64,000 nt of DNA, from assembly GCA_014773175.1 (NCBI GenBank), contig VXCM01000211.1, forward strand, positions 1-64,000, written 5' to 3'. How positions within the stretch are numbered: position 1 is the stretch's first letter; each line of letters begins with the position of its first letter. This document shows, piece by piece, positions 12,794-24,618 of this stretch. The stretch is from Lucifuga dentata. Taxonomy: Eukaryota > Chordata > Actinopteri > Ophidiiformes > Bythitidae. Position numbers and translations under genes: made by a program. Below the pieces are notes generated by a model. That model made no database searches. It had not been told where the DNA came from and was given only the letters and a program-made list of their open reading frames with translations.

Positions 12794-13357
12794 CAAAGGA
12801 CCATACTGGTGATTGTACATGTTTGAGCCCAATATATGCAACCTGCACATGTTACATTACTGATAATTTCCAAACAGAAAACAAGTTTACCAAATTGCCT
12901 AATCTTCCAAAATCAAATATGATGGTGATGGTGATACATCCATTTAAAATTCAGTGTTTCACCTTCTAACACTTACGCACAATTGTAGAAGGGACGCTCA
13001 TTTTAATTTCTCTGTAAAAGCCATCTTCTCCTGGAATTATATTCCCTTGGCGGAGACATACATTGTTTTCCTTGCAGCTCCGTATTGAATAAATAAAGTT
13101 ACTTCGACAAACAAAAATAATAGGCATGTTTTTCACTGTGACTGATTATTTATCTCAAGCACATTATAAGTCTCCACAAATGGATTTTAATAGCAAACTG
13201 GAATGAACTAAAGCCAATGGCAGTCTGGCAGGCAGGAAAAGAAATTCCTAAAATTTATTGCTAAAGTAGTATATTTTGGGAAATGGTTGTCAGTAATGTG
13301 TATGTGGATTGTATTTATTGGGCTCAAACATGCACGATCGCACGTATGATTCTTTAA
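12794..13357 (-). mobile_element. Family A MITE-like element, copy 2 (reverse orientation)
   Basis: The inverted termini are the same as in copy 1 (CAAAGGACCATACTGGTG at the left; GGAAATGGTTGTCAGTAATG at the right). The internal order is reversed: the segment CCAATGGCAGTCTGG lies near the right end, not the left. The left target site has decayed to TCAA and the right is TTAA. It lies about 650 bp from copy 1 in the opposite orientation. Confidence 0.8.
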
Positions 13358-15885
13358 ATACCTAGTCGTAGATTCCAATATGTGTACAGAAAGTAATCAG
13401 TTAAAAATCATTGATATCTCTAATTTATGTTTCCATGCTCATTCCAACTGCCAAACATCCACTGGAGTGAATGTTTTTTTTTTTTCTTCTCTCATTATGA
13501 ATATGTGAGAAAATGAAAGGGTAACAGTAGTATGCCTCTTAGTTTTTGGCCATGGTTTCCTCAAGCTAAATGCTGAGTTAGTGACACCCACTCAGAACTG
13601 ATGTATTATTCAGTAGCTTAGTTTCATTTTTTTTGCAGTAGCTGGGGGTGATTATTATATTTACTATCTTCAGGGAGAATAAACACAGTTGCTGTTGCTT
13701 AGCCCTATTGTACAATCTTGGTCTTAAAGAGGATGAATATATCAGCTACAGTATAAATAATTTTCATATTTCCTTTCTATGAATCTACAGGTTTTAATTT
13801 GATAATTATATCAGAATTGATTTTAACTAAAACTAGTCTAGGTTTGACAAACCTTTGAGAAACACGAGTTGAATCTCCTAATTACGTGTGTAATATTTTG
13901 GCTGTGGCACCTTAACACACCTTAATTCACAGTTTGCCAGTAGAAAATAAACATGCAGTAAGATTATAGCTCACATAAGAGCAATTTACAGTTTTAAATT
14001 AGAAGGTGATAATGAATGAATTAAACACAGCTGATAAGCATTTGAAAAAAACATTTTAGGTGATGAAACATCAGCAGACAGTAAACAAAGTTTGTGAAGT
14101 CGTAATTGGATCCTCTGGATAATGAGATGGAGGACTTGTTTGGAGAGAGAACTATGAAGTATGAATCTTTCACAGACTTCAATTAATTTAAAAAAAATGT
14201 TAACTCTTAATATTATACAGTATGTTTATGCATTATAATAATAGACAACAAAACAAGATTAGCTTGTGTGATTTTAATTCTTTACACACCAAGTTACAGA
14301 TAATTTAGTAAAATGAAAATTTGAGATAATGCGCTTTAGTTTGCTTTTGTGAGCAGGCAGATAGTAAAGCATTTATGGTAATATGCTTGGTTGCTTCATG
14401 AGTGGCCAGCTCTGATAAAGCACTGTGTCTAATTAACACGCTGACAGCAGCACTGTCTGGGCAATCACACTCTTCCAGTTTATTAAAGTGGTTAAGGAAG
14501 TCTGTCCGGCCCTTGGGGGACTGGTACAGTAATTTTCTCTCTGCAAGCCAGATGATACGCCCAGAGATGAGGCAAACCAAGTGTGACTGTCTCTCCTTTT
14601 CTCTTCTTTCACTCTCATCTCTTCTTTTTCTCTCCATTTTCTCTTCCCGTGCCTCTGTCGCACATCAATATCTTTCCTCCCTCCCTTTCTCCCTCGCTTT
14701 GGCTCCCCCTCACTTTCCTTCAGATGGAAGTGTAATATCACATACTGTATATTTTTTTGTCTTTTTTTTTTTTCCCCTCTCATGGAGTCTATAAATAACT
14801 CACAGCACGGAATGCTGACTTTCAGCTTCCCGTGTAAACAGTGAGGCGTTTGATTGGTCAAGACAAGCTTCTGATAGAGGGACAGAGGAGAGTTCAGATT
14901 TATTGGCATCCTGCCGGCAGCAGTAAACACCGATGGCACAACAGAAACACTTTGAAGTCACAAACAATAATTAACATGAGAGATGAGGATGATCTAGTAA
15001 TTGCATTCAATGCTTGGCATGCTTGTAAATATTATAATTAATCTAAGCCAGGCCTCTGTCAAATCTAATTAAGATTTTGGTTTATTTTAGATGAATACTG
15101 CTGACCTTTTCATTTATCTGAAATCAAGTGGTATGTACATTTATAAGATAGCATTGTTAAAGATTCCATTGCTTACAGCAGTTGGATGTGTATGCTTTTG
15201 CTATTTTTTCAGCGAGATGACAAGGCTGCATTTAGCACCACCACAGACATCAGCAGAATGATGGAATCCAATGGAACAGATGGAAATGTGAATTTGTGGA
15301 TGCCTTTTATGGTTTATGTAGCTGATTCAAGACTTTCTCTTTGAATTCAGCTGACGTGTGCATCATGAAATATAACCTCCTATTAGTACCAACCTGACTA
15401 GACTGTAAGCAATGTGTTTTGACACTGTGATGACAGCTCAGCTTTCATTGTTGTTCATTTTGCTATAATTTTGCTCTTCATCACAAAACAGGGAGTCAAA
15501 AATGTGCCACTTAAATACCTGTTTGATATTCAGGTGAAAATCCTTTTTAACAGCAGGTTGTGGAGGTATTAGAGCACTCGGCTTTGTTGATGAGGGGATA
15601 TCAGCTAGCCTGATTATGTACAATGGGAATTCAAACAGTATCCGGGGTAAAATGGTCCTGCTCTCTTCCCTGCCCGCAGTCTCTTTAAAGGAGTCAGCGT
15701 GCTTCCCAGGAGCATTGAAGCTCACTGTGTCTTGGTTTAGGGACTGCAACATGTCACCATGCATTTGTTTTAAAGGGAACATTGTTGTCACTTTCTGACA
15801 TTTTATAGTGTATATTGTTAAGCTTGACAAATTTGTATAACATTGGACTCATGTATGTGCTCATGTATAACATGAGGTTAAAGGA
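13358..15885. other. Intronic stretch, nothing recognised
   Basis: No family motif or splice-flanked frame was recognised. A pyrimidine-rich block at about 14581-14780 gives a charged low-complexity open frame on the minus strand. AT-rich stretches with ATTA cores around 13980-14060 and 15000-15110 might be regulatory, but nothing in the sequence proves it. Confidence 0.5.
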
Positions 15886-16479
15886 TTAAAGGACCATACC
15901 ACCCATTTTGCATGTTTGAGCCTAATATATTCAATTTTCATACATATAAGGTTACTGACAATCATTTCCCAAAGGATAAAACCATATTTCAGCTTTCCTG
16001 ATATTTTGCAAAAATAATCTTTCAAAATCAAATATTCAAGCGTTACACCCACCTTAACAATTGATATTTCACCTGCTAATAGTTACGCAGCCTTATGAAG
16101 TCACAGTCGTTTAAATTTTTTTGATAAACACAGGTCTTCTTTTGGGACTGTATTCCCCAGTGTAGACATACATTCACTCTGCACTTTTTGTTGTGCTTAA
16201 ACGCTAAAATTACAAAACTTCGGGAAAAAAAAACCTGAATATACATGTTGTTTATGATAATGGATTACCTATCTCCAGAAACTTTCAAGTATCAACAAGT
16301 TGATTTTAATAGTGTACCAGAATGAACTGAAACCAATGGTGGTCTTGAAGGTAGGGGGGAAAAAAATGAACTCACTGTTCCAGTAGTATGCTTTGGGAAA
16401 TGATTATCAGTAACCTTACACGTATGAAAAATTAATATATTAGGCTCAAACATGTAAAATGAATGGTGTGGTCCTTTAA
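15886..16479 (-). mobile_element. Family A MITE-like element, copy 3
   Basis: Bounded by TTAA on both sides (GGATTAAAGGACCATACC at the left; GGTCCTTTAATG at the right). The internal landmarks are in reverse order: CTTTCAAAATCAAAT early, GTGGTCTTGAAGG late. Its right flank (TAGAAATGCATCCAG) is the start of a family B copy, and its left flank (GAGGTTAAAGGA) resembles the sequence just before the same point in the family B copy at 25600, so this copy may also be nested in family B. Confidence 0.8.
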
Positions 16480-16875
16480 TGTCTATAGAAATGCATCCAG
16501 TTAGAAAGCCCATGGATCCTGAATTTCCCTGAAAGCTCCATTTGTGATTAGTGCTTTACTTTCCTAACACGTTAAGGTCATCATGTAACACATTTGAATT
16601 TCTGGCCTGCACACCTTGTCAGACACACCCACAAAGTGCAAGGCTAGTGAGCGAATATTTCTTAGCCTGTGGACAATCAGAACAAAGCAGGCTTTTCAGG
16701 AGGGAGCAAGACTTCCAAAAATGTCCTGTTTTCAGCCATTGTGCCCAGCAGTGCTGCCGCAAGGAATGGAGAAGTGGATCAGTGTGTTTTCTGCACATTA
16801 AAGCAATGCAAAGGGTTCAAAATAGATGCCTAAATGAAAATAAGAACATGGAAAATCTATATACCTTTAAATGAA
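16480..16875 (+). repeat. Family B interspersed repeat, copy 2
   Basis: It shares with 25600-25970 the segments AGAAATGCATCCAGT, TGAAAGCT, TTTACTTTC and the TCAGAA-AGAG-GGGC region, and with 11555-12325 the distal segment ATTAAAGCAATGCA and AAATGAAAATAAGAA. There is no insertion at the central site, but the TTAA seen in the other copies is not preserved here. No tRNA-like head or open frame is visible, and the class is unknown. Confidence 0.6.
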
Positions 16876-18775
16876 ATTCAATCTCAGAAAAAAGATACCT
16901 TCACTCTAAACAGCATAATCTTGCATGATTTGTGATATATATATATATATATTTTTCCGTTTTACTCTTAACTCTGACTGTGGTCAAAATAATGGACCTT
17001 GACTATATGGGTACTGTTAGTAAAATTCTAAAATTTTAATGATTTCACATATTCCACTGAATTTCTGTATTTTATCTACAGCTTACTGTTCCTTGTCATG
17101 TTTTACTATATGACTACATGCAAAGATCTGGCACAACATCCATGTTGTGCTTCAGCATGTTGTTGCTGTTGTCTTGTCACAGAGACCTCTGGGCATTTTA
17201 GACACCTCTATCTAAGCTCAAAACTTAGCAGGGCCCTGACACTGACTCCAGGCGTGTGTTAAAGTGGAGAAGTCTAACTCTTTCCGACATGAGCTTTAGT
17301 GACTCAGTAGTGCTTTTACCCTCAGTGCATACTGACAAAATGGTGTTTGTTACTTTTTGCTTTGCTAGCATTCAAAATGTTCACGTCACTAATGAGCTCT
17401 TGGGGCTCTTGTGTTTTTCAGCGTGCCTCATTGTGAAATCAGAAAGGTTAGAGGGACACGGTTCAGAAAATCTCATGATTATTCATGTTCCAACAACCTA
17501 AAGATGGAAAATGCCGCAAGCAATTGAAAGTTCTAAAGTTAATCTAAATGCGCTTGCAGCTTACCACTACTGTAAATGTAAAAGCCTCATAAAAATAGTA
17601 ATTCTATAATTCATCAAATAATAATGTAGGGATAAAAATATTAACAGCAGATTTGGCCACATGCTGTTTTTTATGGAATCAATGTAAGTTTTGAAACTGA
17701 CACATTAAGATAGGAAAGTATAAGAAAGAAAAATAACTGTAATATATATTTATTGTAGAGTGATAGGAAGGCCTATAAAATGTAATCTAAATCTAAAAGG
17801 ATATTATGCAGAAGTAATTTAAATAGAGTTTGCCAAAAAAAAAAAAAAAAAAAAANAAAAAAAAAAAAAAAAAAAGAATTACTGGAAACAAAGAAAGAGA
17901 AAAATCCACGATGTGCTCATTTTGAATTCCAATGAGATATTAGTCAAACAATGCACAAAATAATTGGTAAACTGACTTTATAAAACTACAAAAGTACTAA
18001 TCCTTGCCTGAAAAATTAGTATTGGAGGACCACTCATCACACGTTCACATTTTTATGGTTATGTCCCAGATTCCATTAATATTGAGTATCTGCGTCTGAT
18101 ACAATATTTATGTTTTCTTACATAACACATTGCACTCTCAGCCAAAAGTAGGTCTACATTAAAATGAGTAAAGTCAGTTTATTTCAGATGGTTTAGTTTG
18201 CATTAAGAACATAGTGTACATGATATGTTTTCCCATTAATATTTTGAATATTTTCCTGTAGTGGTTTTGTATATTGACTGTGGATAATGGAGTTGTAGCA
18301 GGAAGGAGTTGGACAGATTCAACGAGCCTCTTTTCATCCCCAACATGAACAGCAACACTTCAGAGATGTTACATCTGTAAATTATCAGTGAAATAGATGC
18401 AAAATGACACTTGTAGTCTGGTGATTTTAAATTCACATTTATAAGCTCCACAAAATACGAGTTATTGACAGATATATCTAAATGTGTACACATATATTAG
18501 TCTTTCAAAATAATTGTCTCCTAAAAAAAACTATTTTCTCCTCAAATCTTTGTTTTCAGTGTATTTATCCTTAATCTACCTGCAGTAAGAGTGCATAAAT
18601 CCTGTTAACCCTGTGGATAAAATTAAACTCTTTTCCCACCTGCCTCTAAAGGTTAGACTCATCAAACAGTAATGATGATGATGAGGAATTGAAACTAAGT
18701 TTGTGTTCTTCATTAAGTCTAGCAAGGGAGAAATAGTAGCCCTCATCATAACTTCTATGTGAGGCTATTATACAT
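16876..18775. other. Intronic stretch with AT repeats and a long A-run
   Basis: It contains a short (AT)n tract at 16935-16952 and a 41-bp A-run with an N at 17835-17875. Nothing else was recognised. Confidence 0.55.
17835..17875. repeat. Poly-A run with internal N
   Basis: An A homopolymer broken by a single N at 17856. The true length is uncertain because the N probably marks an unresolved assembly join. Confidence 0.85.
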
Positions 18776-18985
18776 GAAAGGAGCATACCGGTGATTTTGC
18801 ATGTTTGAGCCCAATAAATACAGTTACGTTACTGATAACCATTTTCCAAAACATAAAACCATATTTTAGTTTGCCTGTTATTTTGCCAAATTCCCTAAGC
18901 TTTCAAAAAACAAATGTTCAAGTGATACACCCACCTTAAAATTCAAAGTTTGACTGCTAACACTTATGGACACTGCTTTATCTTA
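18776..18985 (-). mobile_element. Family A MITE-like element, copy 4 (truncated)
   Basis: AAAGGAGCATACCGGTGATTT opens the element, followed by GAGCCCAATAAATACA and ACCATTTTCCAAAACATA, the family A terminus in the orientation of copies 2, 3 and 5. Similarity fades after about 18985, and no matching second terminus is found downstream. This is a one-ended remnant or a strongly diverged copy. Confidence 0.7.
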
Positions 18986-19139
18986 GATGTGTAATTTTGT
19001 CCAGATAAAGGAAGTCTGATCAACTGTTTTTGCTCCTGGATTGACCTTATCTTCATTTGAAAATCGCAAAACTATATTTTGTGTCCTTCTAGAAGACACT
19101 AGAATAGACTAGCAATTAATTCTTCATATCTGAAGCCTG

Positions 19140-19209
19140 TTGTCATGTTCGATTTGATTTGGCATTGTTTTGCAGTCAAAACAATGCCAAATCAAATCGA
19201 ACATGACAA
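19140..19209. repeat. Perfect 33-bp inverted repeat (hairpin) with 4-base loop
   Basis: Bases 19140-19172 are the exact reverse complement of 19177-19209, with only CAGT (19173-19176) between them. The arm starts TTGTCATGTTCGATTTG and ends GCATTGTTTTG. A perfect arm of this length is far more than chance and shows no mutational decay. Possible origins are a fold-back template-switch event, a very young small element, a hairpin RNA source or an assembly fold-back artefact. No known microRNA was recognised. Confidence 0.95.
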
Positions 19210-22200
19210 TGTGAAGACAGAATATACATTGTACTGCAAAATGCACGTATCTGACTATCTGTCGTGTGCATAACTAGTATCAGTAAATAGGTGTAACAAA
19301 GGGAAAATCTGACGCATGTGGTTTCCCCTTTTCCCTTTTCCCAGTCAAAGCACAAAGCCAGTCACTGATTGTAATAGCTCTGAACCTTGATATTCTATTG
19401 TGTACAACATGCCCTCTTGACACCTCATCCCAAAGGCTTTTTTTCCTCAATCGAAGGAGAAACAGGGAAATTCAAATGTATTCCCCAACTTAATGTCTGT
19501 TCAAAGACAGGCAGAAGAGTGGAGGTCTGTGCATCTCTCCTCCATTTGTTCTCAAGTGTTGCTTTAATCAACAACCCAACTAGACCAAGTAAACACACAG
19601 AATCCTTTGAAAGCCTTACTGTTCCTTCCCCCTCTAGGCTATCATTTTCTCCCCTTCTCCCTAGAGAGGTGGTAACAGTGAATGAGGAGGCCTTGCCACC
19701 TCCACCAAACACAGGAGAGGGAAGCCTCCTTCATGCCTCATTGACTTTGTTTTCTCTGGCTAATTTTCCCTTTCTCCTTGCTACCCGCCTCCCACCCCTA
19801 AATACACATGCACACATGCACACACTCATACATGCACATACACATACAGATTTCATACAAACTCCCGCCTTCCCCATTTCCACGCCTCTGAGTTTTGATG
19901 GTGATTTTGACACACTGGCTGTCATGCAAAAGTTCTCCTGGAGGTGGCGATTAACAGCACTGTCACCATATGGAGTGAGATCAGCCATCAAAACCCTACA
20001 TAATTGTCTCAGAGAGGAAATAACTTGCATAATAGGCCTGAGAAAGGGATGGGCAATGAGGGCGGCCACCTCACTCTGCATCAGCCAATATTAAATACCC
20101 ATTAATACACTAGCAAGTGATTCATTAGTAATGAGATACTAAATGCATCATAAAACCCAAAGGATGATGAGACATATTGAGAGCATTCTTTGCAGTAGAC
20201 CTGCAGAAGAGGAGGAGAATAGTTTCCCTTGCCTTTTACACAGAAACTAGTGTAACCGAATGGACACATTAGCTAGTTGTGTGCAGCGATAAGCCACATG
20301 GAGGGCTAGGAAAGAACAATTTATCAAATTAATGCAGGAAAAAAACTCACATTCGATGAATCCATTGCCATGTCTGTACCTAACATTAAAATGGACTTGA
20401 AGTCTGAGCCATGGGTTTACATTGCTGACGGCCTAATTATATGGATTGGCTGCAGTAGAGCGTAGCCTCCCAGCTCTAGGGAAAAATTAATTCTGGTACC
20501 AGAGAGAGAGAGAGGGGAGGCTGCAGTCGACCACACCGCTGTGAATTGATGGCTGCAGAGGGCTGGCTGCTCAGTGTGTATGTGTATACGCACAGTGTTC
20601 TGCTTCTCTTAAATCTACACACAGCTGCAATATATGGTGTATTCTTTGTGTTGAAACTGATATGTCCAGCTTTGACGAATATGTGCTGGACTGCAGCAAG
20701 ATCAGCCACAACCACAATGAAAATACACCTTAATTTACTGCAATGTGTGTTTGTGTGTTCGCATGCAGATTTTTCTACCTGAGCATCTGCACTTTAGCCC
20801 TGCTTATTTCAAATCAGCTGCTGATCAACTTAATGACTGTCATTTCAAAGCACTCCAGGAGTGTTGCAGCAGAGTTCACTTTGTTGCGCAGAGTGCTAAT
20901 GTGTGCTTGATAAGCAGGTAGCTACTGCACTCTAGCATTTAATTAGCTCAAATATTGGACCATAAATAGGATTTCTGTTCATTTCAACAAGAGGTAAGTA
21001 AAGGAAGCGGGAAGCGATCACTGTTTGGACCATTATGGTGGACTTCAGCCCAAACTGCAGCTACAGAAATGATACAGATGCAGTCATAAGATCAGATGAA
21101 ACTAGCAATTAGCAATATAGGGAAAAAGAAGAACAGAACAGAAGCCCTAAAAAACAAAGTGTAAAAAAATAGGTCAACCTAAGCCTAAATTTAAACTGAA
21201 GTACAGGATATTGCCTGTTACCAAGGGCAAACCAGGAATGACCGGTTGATGACATGTTTATATTACCTTGTCTCTGTCTTGAATCTTCTCTACACTGAGG
21301 AGAAAGGCTGCAGGTCTGCCAACAGGCGGTTGATGGTTCGCTGCCTTCACCTTCCCAAGGCTGGAACTCTGGACATCACCAACTGTTCTCCATTCTGTGT
21401 TTTGGTTCCCGTGTGCCCAGAAGCAATTCAGTCTTACCTCAGCTGTTAATCCTACCACACCATCTGCAGCAACCTTGTTTGGCAAATGTTTTTCATCCAT
21501 GTTTAACATCTTGAGTACCTGCGGTGAGAATGATGTAACTACATTCACGCGCAATGGCATTTTTGCCTGTGTTGATTGGTCAGTCACCTGCTATATCAGC
21601 CCGATAGGTTTTTATCATTTATCACCCACACAATCTCTTTATCATTGCTCACACAGGGCAAATAAAAGTCAGCTACATGATTAACTTTTTTTTTGCAGAC
21701 GTCTGAACATTTTTTACACCTTGCATTTTGGACAGCTTAGAATTTATATAGGATTTTCCATGTAACCTAAACTACATTCGTGATATTCATGCATTTTAGC
21801 GCAAAGAAACTTAATTTTGGTATGTATTGTTTAAATATCTGCCATTAAAATAAGAATAGTGAACAGAATAGAACACACGACACATGACTCAAAGGTCCTT
21901 AACCCTTAAAATCAAGCATTATAGTTTAGGACTGCAAAAAGCTTTCATGCACTTATGTACTTCAGCATGTAGATTGCCATATTGGTTTTCATGCTTGGAA
22001 AGAGCCCATAAGGATCCATGGCAGTGCAAATGTATAAAAAGACATGGATTAAAGCATTGAGGGAGCATGCAAAAGTGCCTCTAGCATTGGCTGAGGTGAA
22101 AAAACTGAATATTTTGTGAGACTAAAAATTTTTTTATGTCTGGCACACATTTTTCTGACAAACCCTGTGACTTTAGTACAAGCAGATGCTGTAAAAATAA

Positions 22201-22950
22201 GCTGAAAAAAGTCCCAGACAGTTTACATGGGTAGTGAAACCAGCCCATTAATTGGCAGAGTCTGGGACTGTTTGGGTCGGAAACATTGCACAGTCTGATT
22301 GCTGTCAACACAAATGAGCAACTAATATGCTCTGTTGTATCTTGAGTGGTGAGGCAGGTGCTTTACAGCCCTACAGCTGAGCCAACCTTTCTCCTCAGTA
22401 GAGTAATAATACCTTTCTCAAATTTTATTCAACAGCACCCCAATTTGGTGCAACATACCCACCACTGATGATTGCACAACAGTATTTTTGGCAGACCATG
22501 TACCGTAGCCTGTTGCATAAAGACCTGAGGTTCTATCATGCAGAACATTGTACCATGACCTTGCATCTTGCTCCCATTTTATCACAGTCCGAACTTGTTA
22601 TTCACGTGTGCCATCTCCTCTTTGTAACAGCCCATGGTTAGAGGGGTCAGTGGTTTTGTTTTCCTCTGTCTGTTATGGTTCAATACAGTGTTGCACAAAT
22701 TGCAAGCAGATTACTAAAAGAAAAAAAAAAGACAATGCTAGTCAATGGCTTTCCCCATCAACCACACTTATGCCAATATTCTCAGGGTCATGTAACGCGA
22801 TTTTAGTGGAGTGGAGGTAGGTGGGCTGATGCTGCATTTACACAGGAAGTAGTATTATTGTTTATTCCAAAAATCTGTTTCCATTGCTCTTTATGGCATA
22901 TGCTGCACTCTCAGCACAGCCAAGTATAAAAAATAAAAAAAAATGAGTGG

Positions 22951-22972
22951 TTTTTTTTTTTTTTTTTTTTTT
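22951..22972. repeat. Poly-T run
   Basis: A homopolymer of about 22 T residues in an A/T-rich block. Confidence 0.85.
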
Positions 22973-23410
22973 GCAATATTTTGCCTTTTTAAATACATTT
23001 CTGGGATTTTTAATTTTTCATGCACAAACTCAAAATGCACTTAAAAGAGGTGCATGAAAATACACTTATATTTGGGTCTATTGGATGTTGGGGGAAATAT
23101 TGAATATTTAGGAATATTTAAGATACTATTCACAGTATAAAAACCTTTAGCTTGTGCAAACTTGTGTTTGCCAAGGACCGGATTTAAGGATTTAGTCATC
23201 ATTTTTTACATGAAAGATAAGCAAGGGCTTTGAGCAGGAAGGCCAAGGCAAGTGACAATTTATTCTTCTGCTGCCTTCATTTCCATTTAGAACTAGGCTA
23301 AACATTTTTTAATCAAAATTGTAATAATATGAAAAAAAGCAGGAAAATAGTTAGAAAGCCAAAAGTTTTCTATGTTTAATAGCCGGTCTCATTAATGATC
23401 ACTGATGATG

Positions 23411-23559
23411 ATATGGTGGGCTGGTGGTTAAAGCATCTATTGCAGAGGCTAACTGGTTCAAACACAGCAATGGCCATTTGTCCTGTCACAGCAAGGCATT
23501 AATCCCCTAAGAGTCTTAGGATCTTAAAAAAAAAAAAAAAAANAAAAAAAAAAAAAAAA
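23411..23559 (+). mobile_element. Candidate tRNA-derived SINE with A-tail
   Basis: A possible polymerase III A box (TGGTTAAAGCA at 23424) is followed about 31 bases later by a B-box-like GGTTCAAAC (23455). Next come the CCTGTCACAGCAAGGCATTAA segment, of a type common in fish SINEs, and an A-run of about 35 bases (with an N at 23543) starting at 23524. Order, spacing and terminal A-tail all fit a tRNA-derived SINE. The boxes are imperfect and no target duplication was established. Confidence 0.5.
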
Positions 23560-23825
23560 CTCTACAGATACTCATCAGTGGGAAGAAATATTTTAAAAAG
23601 TAAATATTACAAGACTATCTGATTTAAAAAGCTATAAGAGCTTCAATTCCTGGCACATCTGTATTTGTATATAAAAAAAGTCTTTATTAGAGAGGGTAAA
23701 AGAGGACTGAAAACCACCCACACATGTTTGCTGATCTCTATAGCCTGATGAAGGCATTCAGCTAAAACAGGTTGTTGGTTTTAGTCCTACTTTGCAATCT
23801 CTATTGAAGACTTTTTTACATAATC

Positions 23826-23832
<7 letters not shown>

Positions 23833-23872
<40 letters not shown>
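23833..23872. repeat. (CA)n microsatellite
   Basis: An uninterrupted CA repeat of about 20 units. Confidence 0.95.
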
Positions 23873-23874
<2 letters not shown>

Positions 23875-24018
23875 ATGCTTGGAAATGAATCTCGAATAAA
23901 AGTATAGTTTTCCTGTTTTACTTATTTCACTGTGCAAACTATCTGACAGCGATTCTTTTTTGGGGTAGATGTTAGCCACAGCTTATGATTATCAGCTTAC
24001 AAGAATCAAATGTTTGCT

Positions 24019-24618
24019 TTAAAGGACCATGCCAGTGATTTGCACCGTTTAAGCCCAAGCAACCCTACCTGTACACACATTATGTTATTGACAACCATTT
24101 TCCAAAGCATAAAGCCGTATTTTAGTTTTCCTGTTGCTTTGCCAAATCCTCTAATCTTTCAAAATCAAATGTTCAGGTGATATACCCATCTAAAATTTTA
24201 TGTTTCATCTGCTAACACATATGTCTGAATGTAGAAGGGACGGTCGTATTTAATTTTTCAGTAAAAACCATCTTCTCATGAGACTATATTCCATGGTGAA
24301 GACATAGTTTTCTTCCTTACAGCTCCAGGTTGGACCGGTTAAATAAAGTTTCTTTGACAAAAAATGTAATGTACATCATGATCAATGTGATGGATTACTT
24401 ATCTCAAGCATGTCTCAAGTCTCTACAAGTTGATTTTAATAGCTTGCTGGAATGAACTGAAACCAATGGCAGTCTGGAAAGAAAGGAAGAAAAAACAATT
24501 GTAATATTTACCGCTCCAGTAGTATGTTTTTGGAAATGGTTGTCAGTAATGTAACATGTATGTGGCTTGTATATCTGACTGTGGCTGAAACATGCAAAAC
24601 CACAGTGTGGTCCTGTAA
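24019..24618 (-). mobile_element. Family A MITE-like element, copy 5 (about 600 bp)
   Basis: The left end is TTTAAAGGACCATGCCAGTG and the right end GTGTGGTCCTGTAA. The last 90 or so bases (GGAAATGGTTGTCAGTAATG, ATGTAACATGTATGTGG) mirror the first 90. The internal landmarks are in reverse order. The target site is TTAA on the left and decayed to GTAA on the right. An open frame that begins in the right terminus is simply the translated inverted repeat. Confidence 0.8.

Larger units (their letters stand above)
19210..24018. other. Intronic stretch with a SINE-like insertion and simple repeats
   Basis: Apart from the features listed at 23411-23559 and 23833-23872, no gene was recognised. The longest open frame of the window (19387-20094, plus strand, 235 codons) lies here, but it runs through a CACA/CATA repeat near 19800-19850 and shows no domain, so it is not called. 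The segment 19890-20170 is less repetitive and has several ATTA/TAAT cores. Confidence 0.5.

Noticed and set aside
14433..14939. A 168-codon minus-strand open frame
   Set aside because: Its middle is Lys/Arg/Glu-rich only because it reads a pyrimidine-rich tract in reverse; no domain and no splice or start support.
19387..20094. A 235-codon open frame, the longest in the window
   Set aside because: It spans a CACA/CATA repeat that gives His/Thr-rich sequence, has no recognisable domain, and the other strand has overlapping frames of 95 and 116 codons in the same place. It looks like a chance frame in a stop-poor stretch.
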